Shown here piece by piece: positions 33,523 to 36,989 of a DNA stretch of 36,989 nt. The notes beneath the pieces were generated by a model. The model did not search any database, had not been told where the DNA came from, and saw only the letters and a list, made by a program, of their open reading frames with translations. Numbering within the stretch: position 1 is the first letter of the stretch; each line of letters begins with the position of its first letter. The DNA is from CADCWK01 sp964244115. GTDB taxonomy: Bacteria; Chloroflexota; Chloroflexia; Thermomicrobiales; UBA6265. The stretch covers positions 1 to 36,989 of the forward strand of contig CAXTHM010000036.1 in assembly GCA_964244115.1 (NCBI GenBank), given 5' to 3'. The position numbers were made by a program, and so were the translations under genes.

Positions 33523-34689
33523 ATGCGTGTCGTGGTCGATGACAGCGCGGCCATGAACCAGGGTGCCGGGATCGGCCGGTACGCCCGCAACGTCGTCCGG
33601 GCGGCGATCCTGGCGGACGACGTCATCGACTGGACGCTGGCCTACGCCCGGTCTAGCGGTGGGGCATCGCCGTTCCTCGATGACGCGGTCGCCGGGCTGG
33701 AGGGACGCGACCGCGTCGCGATCCGCCGCCTGCCGGTCCCGGACGCCTGGGCGACCCGGCTCTGGCACCGCGCCCGCCTGCCCGTCCCGATCCAGTTGCT
33801 GGCCCGGAGCCGGGCCGACGTCGTCTACAGCCCCGACCTCGCCGTCGCCCCGTCCGGCAGGACCCCGAGGGTGCCGACGATCCACGACCTCGCCTTCCTC
33901 GTCCACCCCGAGCTCTACCCGCCGAAGCTGCTGAGCTACCTCCGGGCCGTCACCGACCGTCAGGTGGCCGCCGCCGCCCACATCGTCACTGTCTCCGAAA
34001 GCTCTCGGATCGACCTGATCGAGCGGGCTGGCGTCCGTCCGGAGCGGATCAGCGTCGTCCCGAACGGCGTCGACGGGCGCTTCTTCGTCGCCCGGCCGCC
34101 AGACCCGGGGATGCGCACGGCGCTCGGCCTGCCGGAGGCCTACCTGTTCACGGTCGGCTCGCTGGAACCGCGAAAGAATCACCTCACCCTGTTCGCGGCG
34201 CTGGATCGGCTCCCGATCGCCGACCGGCTGCCGCTGGTCGTGGCGGGGAGGGTGGGCTGGGGCAACGAGGCGATCATGGCCGAGCTCCGGCGGCGCGAGC
34301 GCGCGGGCGACGTGATCTTCCTGCCCGATGTCGACGACCACGTGCTGCCCACCCTCTACGCCGGCGCGGCGGCGATGGTCTACCCCGCCCGGTACGAGGG
34401 GTTCGGCATCCCGGTGATCGAGGCGCTGGCGGCCGGCACCCCGGTCGTCATCAACGACACGCCGGCGCTCCGGGAGGCGGCGGGACCGCACGGCATCGTC
34501 GCCGACGCCGCGGACCCCGCGGCCCTGGCCGACGCGATCACCGTCGCCCTGGGCCACGATCAGCAGGACGCGGCAACGCGAGCCGGGCGAGCGGAGTGGG
34601 CGCAGCGGTGGGACTGGGCCGTCTCGGGCACCTTGCTCGTCGACGCGTTGCGCTCGCTGGTTGGGGGTGCAGGGCGCGCTACTGCTTGA
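33523..34689 (+). CDS. Glycosyltransferase family 4 protein
   Basis: A GT-B fold glycosyltransferase of 388 residues. The N-terminal VVVDDSAAMNQGAGIGRYAR carries the acceptor-side GIGRY motif. VPTIHDLAFLVHPELYP, ISVVPNGVDGRFF, FTVGSLEPRKNHLTLFAAL, and the C-terminal YPARYEGFGIPVIEALAAGT with the EX7E donor site mark GT4. It transfers an activated sugar to a growing glycan on the cytoplasmic face. ATG 33523 was chosen as the native-like start 14 bases after the UPF0104 stop. Its 3' end overlaps the convergent VOC gene by eleven bases, so no independent terminator lies between them. Confidence 0.9.
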   Translation: MRVVVDDSAAMNQGAGIGRYARNVVRAAILADDVIDWTLAYARSSGGASPFLDDAVAGLEGRDRVAIRRLPVPDAWATRLWHRARLPVPIQLLARSRADVVYSPDLAVAPSGRTPRVPTIHDLAFLVHPELYPPKLLSYLRAVTDRQVAAAAHIVTVSESSRIDLIERAGVRPERISVVPNGVDGRFFVARPPDPGMRTALGLPEAYLFTVGSLEPRKNHLTLFAALDRLPIADRLPLVVAGRVGWGNEAIMAELRRRERAGDVIFLPDVDDHVLPTLYAGAAAMVYPARYEGFGIPVIEALAAGTPVVINDTPALREAAGPHGIVADAADPAALADAITVALGHDQQDAATRAGRAEWAQRWDWAVSGTLLVDALRSLVGGAGRATA

Positions 34690-35470
34690 ACTCGAACCGG
34701 ACGCCGTGCGTCAGCTGCGGGTCGAGACCGGCGAACGAGCGGTCCGACGTCCGGAGCACGACCGTGTAGGGCGTCGGGCCGCGCCGGTCCAGGGCCGCCC
34801 GGAGGGCCGACTCGGTCTCGTCCGGCGTGTTGAGTTCGACCCACTGGTCGCCGACCGGGAAGCGGTAGGCGCCGGCGCTGCCAGCGACCGAGGCCTGGAT
34901 CTCGGTGCCGTCGTCATCTAGCAGCGCCATGTAGATCCGGCGGGCCGCCTGGAGATCGCCGACGACGACCGTCAGGCCATCGACCGCCTGGAAGCCACCG
35001 GGGTGGACGGCGTCGTCACCGGACGGGACGCGGAGTGCCCGCGGGGTCCGGTCCTCGATGATGAACGGCCCCGCCGCCGGCCGTGCGCTGGGGACGACGA
35101 GGTTGCGCCAACCGACCTGCTGCCCGTCCGGCCGCTGCCGGCCGCCATCGACTGCGCCGTCGTTGGCCAACCCCTCGCCGGCGATCCGGCTGGCCTCGGC
35201 GGCGCCGTCATCGGTCCCGACGGCGAAGTCGATCACGCCCTCGCCGGCCGCGATCGCGTCCCACCAGCGATGGGCGGATCGCTGCGACGGGTCGACGAAG
35301 GCGATCAGTTCGAAGTACGAGCCGTCCTCGAACCCGATCAGGGCGTTGTGGGTCAGGCCGCCGGTGTGGGTGCCGCCGGGGACGACGGTGAACCCGAGGG
35401 TCCGGTAGTCCGCGACGGCCTGGTCGAGGTCATCGACGCCGATGACGATGTGGTCGATCTGGGTGATCAC
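34679..35470 (-). CDS. VOC/glyoxalase-like domain protein
   Basis: A 263-residue protein with two VOC-like half-domains. The first reads ITQIDHIVIGVDDLDQAVAD, YRTLGFTVVPGGTHTG, and NALIGFEDGSYFELIAFVD; this His/Glu pattern is like that of the DUF4062/glyoxalase-like group. The second, degenerate half covers about 165-263 (AVDGLTVVVGDLQAARRIYM). The family includes metal-dependent lyases, isomerases and binding proteins. GTG 35470 has AAAGGA seven bases upstream; the frame is open to 35503. It is convergent with the glycosyltransferase gene and shares its last bases. The substrate is unknown. Confidence 0.8.
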   Translation of the reverse strand: MITQIDHIVIGVDDLDQAVADYRTLGFTVVPGGTHTGGLTHNALIGFEDGSYFELIAFVDPSQRSAHRWWDAIAAGEGVIDFAVGTDDGAAEASRIAGEGLANDGAVDGGRQRPDGQQVGWRNLVVPSARPAAGPFIIEDRTPRALRVPSGDDAVHPGGFQAVDGLTVVVGDLQAARRIYMALLDDDGTEIQASVAGSAGAYRFPVGDQWVELNTPDETESALRAALDRRGPTPYTVVLRTSDRSFAGLDPQLTHGVRFEFKQ

Positions 35471-35640
35471 GCGTGGTCCTTTCCGGGACAGGGGTCGGGA
35501 CACGGCCAGGACGGAGGCAATCGCGTCCGTCGGGTGGAAACCCGGCCGGTCTGGCGGGATGATGGGGGAGTATCGCCAATCCCGGCCTGCCGTGGCGATG
35601 GCCGGTGACGATCGCCGGTGGCAGCAACAGGAGGACTGAC

Positions 35641-36060
35641 GTGACCGACGCCCCCGCCGAGCAGCACCCCGACGCGTCCCGGTTCCTCTGGCACCCGCAG
35701 TATCGGGGCCAGACGGTCGACGAGGTCCGCTCCACGCTGACGGATGATCTTCGGTCCGATCAGCGGTCGTACGCCATCACGATCGACGGCCCGGCCGAGA
35801 ACGAGAGCGAGATCCTGGTCCGCGTCGTCGGGCTGGAGAAGAAGTGGGGGCCGTACGCCCTCGACTGGTCCACGGCCGAACCCGCGACGGTGATCGACCG
35901 CGTGATCGCCTTCGAGCAGGAGCGCGAGGCTCGGCGGGAGCTGTTCCCCTACGCGGAGTACCGCGACCGCAACACGACCCGGACCTCCGGCGGGTCGAGC
36001 GGGTCCGGCGACGGCGATCCGTCGAGTGATGCGCCGTGGTGGGCCTTCTGGCGGCGGTAG
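35641..36060 (+). CDS. Hypothetical protein, small and acidic
   Basis: A 139-residue protein with no family I recognise. FLWHPQYRGQTVDEVRSTLT, AITIDGPAENESEILVRVVG, and the helix PATVIDRVIAFEQEREARRE give a small alpha/beta fold, followed by a Ser/Gly-rich tail that ends PWWAFWRR. There is no signal peptide or membrane helix. The GTG at 35641 has GGAGG six bases upstream, which is convincing. It is divergent from the VOC gene and separated by 170 bases. Confidence 0.7.
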   Translation: MTDAPAEQHPDASRFLWHPQYRGQTVDEVRSTLTDDLRSDQRSYAITIDGPAENESEILVRVVGLEKKWGPYALDWSTAEPATVIDRVIAFEQEREARRELFPYAEYRDRNTTRTSGGSSGSGDGDPSSDAPWWAFWRR

Positions 36061-36218
36061 GCGCTGTCAGACGGGCATCCTGGTCAAAGGGTCGGGTTGC
36101 CGGGTCGAGATGCAGCCCGCCCGCAACGGCTGGTAGGACACCGGCGGCAAGGTCTCTCAAGGCGGGCCGGTTCCGTGAGCCAGACAGCCCGGGAACGTTA
36201 ACGCGGTCCGTGGATTCC

Positions 36219-36248
36219 TTGACGCTCCCGGAGGCCATCGGCTATCAT
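36219..36248 (+). promoter_or_regulatory. Promoter of the tRNA-Asp gene
   Basis: TTGACG, an 18-base spacer, and TATCAT, ending 12 bases before the tRNA. Both hexamers are near consensus for the housekeeping sigma factor. Confidence 0.65.
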
Positions 36249-36260
36249 CTGCTCCGCTGT

Positions 36261-36333
36261 GGAGGCGTGGTGTAGTGGTTAACATGCAGCCCTGTCAAGG
36301 CTGAGATCGCGGGTTCGATCCCCGTCGCTTCCG
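36261..36333 (+). tRNA. tRNA-Asp (GTC)
   Basis: A 73-base cloverleaf. The acceptor stem GGAGGCG pairs with CGCTTCC (one G-T). The D arm has TAGTGGTTAA in its loop. The anticodon stem CAGCC/GGCTG is perfect around CTGTCAA, with anticodon GTC. The T arm GCGGG-TTCGATC-CCCGT is intact and G is the discriminator base. CCA is not encoded. A terminator hairpin follows at 36350. The antisense reading of this gene creates the misleading SDGDRTRDLS peptide. Confidence 0.95.
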
Positions 36334-36349
36334 TTGAAACCCCACAGTC

Positions 36350-36382
36350 GATGCCGCCCCTGGTAACTCCAGTGGCGGCATC
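36350..36382 (+). terminator. Terminator after tRNA-Asp
   Basis: Stem gatgccgcc/ggcggcatc with an inner ctgg/ccag extension, followed by a T-rich stretch (ctgcttttcacctttac). It is suitable as an intrinsic terminator for the tRNA. Confidence 0.65.
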
Positions 36383-36383
36383 C

Positions 36384-36631
36384 CTGCTTTTCACCTTTAC
36401 CAGTTCGAAGAACGTTGTGACTTCCGGCCGCGGCACGACAGCGATAACCGTTTTGTCCTCGATGATGGCCTGAGAAAGAAGTTGCCTGGCGAGGCGGTTG
36501 CGCTCTTCTCCCGTCGCCGCCTTCCATGCCGAACCGATATCGGTGAGGAACCCAGCCAAGCGTTGCCCAGTGGCAAGGTCATCAGAATGGTCAGATGGAA
36601 GTGACGCGATCCCTTCGTTGAGGACTGTTCG
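36384..36631 (-). pseudogene. C-terminal fragment of a serine-recombinase-type protein
   Basis: The frame begins right after a TAA (36632-36634) and reads LATGQRLAGFLTDIGSAWKA, then ATGEERNRLARQLLSQAIIE and VIAVVPRPEVTTFFEL. The AW-x-A-A-T-x-EERNRLAR and VKPRPE-x-x-FF pattern is the C-terminus of large serine recombinases. The catalytic N-terminal part and the Zn-ribbon are absent. Downstream the frame stays open through the tRNA terminator and antisense tRNA, so the natural stop seems lost. It is the relic of an integrase of a former island. Confidence 0.65.
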
Positions 36632-36640
36632 TTAGAGTGA

Positions 36641-36769
36641 GCGGTCCGGCTGGCGCTGGAGTGCCGGCGGCGGGTCAAGGAGCAGCAGCGCCGCGTCGGC
36701 TCGGCCGAGTTCCGCAACACGCACGTCAGTTACCAGATGGGTCCCGACGGCGTCGAGCAGTTCGTCTAG
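36641..36769 (+). pseudogene. C-terminal fragment of the BREX protease BrxL
   Basis: The plus strand reads AVRLALECRRRVKEQQRRVG, then SAEFRNTHVSYQMGPDGVEQ, then FV and TAG, preceded directly by TGA. BrxL (Lon-like BREX protein) ends with the similar ALEGRRRVKEQLKK, EFYD...FSYID and GEExFVxVPE. Only about 42 residues remain, with no ATPase or Lon domain. The TAG lies at the TA where an IS630 end begins, so the insertion probably cut off the last few residues. The match is from memory of the family. Confidence 0.6.
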
Positions 36770-36938
36770 AGCGGATATCACGGGACGTGGCCGGTAACCG
36801 CATAGCCGCAGTGGCGATAGTACGCCGTCAGCTCGGCAGGGGTGACGTGGTCGAGCGCCGCCCCAATCGCCTCCTGGACCGCATCGGGGGTTCGGGCCTT
36901 GGCCCCCCGCACGCGGCCCTTCACCTTGGCGAACCTTA
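36769..36938 (-). mobile_element. IS630-family element, 3' end of transposase (outer, interrupted copy)
   Basis: The minus-strand frame reads RFAKVKGRVRGAKARTPDAV, QEAIGAALDHVTPAELTAYY and RHCGYAVTGHVP, then stop at 36778-36780. This matches the C-terminal tail of IS630 DDE transposases (KxK...ART...AI...L..xTPxxxxxYxxHCGY). The element end GAGCGG abuts TA (36767-36768), the usual IS630 target dinucleotide. The 5' part is cut off at 36937, where another copy begins. The product is certainly non-functional. Confidence 0.75.
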
Positions 36939-36989
36939 GAGCGGTTCTCGCAGGAGTTGTCCGGTAACAGCATAGCCGCAGTGGCGATA
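36939..36989 (-). mobile_element. Second IS630-family end, nested in the first
   Basis: The minus-strand frame reads YRHCGYAVTGQLLREPL then stop, the same transposase tail. The 51 bases match 36769-36819 at about 43 positions. It again starts GAGCGG next to TA (36937-36938), so a related element inserted into the first transposase gene. The rest lies beyond the right edge and may be intact. Confidence 0.75.

Noticed and set aside
36245..36559. Apparent protein ending in SDGDRTRDLS-like or ATGIEPAISAL-like peptides
   Set aside because: These peptides are the antisense translation of the tRNA-Asp gene, a well-known annotation artefact. Only the upstream recombinase-like part is kept as a fragment.
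1..36989. CRISPR array
   Set aside because: No regularly spaced direct repeats with unique spacers were seen; repeats present are palindromic elements or IS ends.

Overview
The window is about 37 kb of very GC-rich bacterial DNA. Several things occur together: a coenzyme F420 biosynthesis block, several F420-type oxidoreductases, DinB proteins, UPF0104/LPG-synthase-type membrane proteins, and GTG/TTG starts with tight stop/start overlaps. This suggests a Chloroflexota bacterium, perhaps related to Thermomicrobia. That placement is an inference from gene content, with no marker-gene phylogeny behind it. A run of ten Ns at 9697-9706 shows a scaffold join.

Left part (1-9.6 kb): the N-terminal half of FtsH (running off the left edge), a zinc-ribbon/TPR membrane protein with a dispersed repeat embedded in its frame, a decayed ATPase tail and an FGD-like F420 oxidoreductase. 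A metal-resistance pair follows: a CmtR-like ArsR sensor and a P1B ATPase with an unusual CSC motif. Then come a GNAT gene, a BrnT-BrnA toxin-antitoxin pair and a second, orphan BrnA preceded by a ten-codon relic of a deleted BrnT.

Middle part (8.7-23.4 kb): cofD-cofC-cofE on the minus strand make and polyglutamylate F420. Next are a GH20 hexosaminidase, a TacT-TacA toxin-antitoxin pair with a clear palindromic operator, three exported or Tat-type proteins (serine hydrolase, intradiol dioxygenase, DUF3500 fusion), a GNAT, a PPOX/FDOR protein, an LLM oxidoreductase overlapping two tandem DinB genes, and an SH3-repeat surface protein. The LLM and PPOX enzymes are likely consumers of the F420 made by the cof genes.

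Right part (23.8-36.1 kb): an FGGY kinase and an ArsB-type transporter come first. They are followed by a broken PAP2 gene (in-frame TGA) joined to a flippase-like gene. A tightly overlapping plus-strand surface-polysaccharide operon then encodes a membrane-anchored glycosidase-like protein lacking both expected catalytic glutamates, an O-antigen ligase-type protein, a UPF0104 protein and a GT4 glycosyltransferase. A VOC protein and a small unknown protein follow.

Right edge (36.2-37.0 kb): a tRNA-Asp with promoter and terminator is followed by a graveyard of mobile and defence DNA. This holds a serine-recombinase C-terminal fragment, a fragment matching the C-terminus of the BREX protease BrxL, and two nested IS630-family ends. 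It looks like the decayed border of a genomic island; no intact defence system lies inside the window. No CRISPR array or rRNA was seen.
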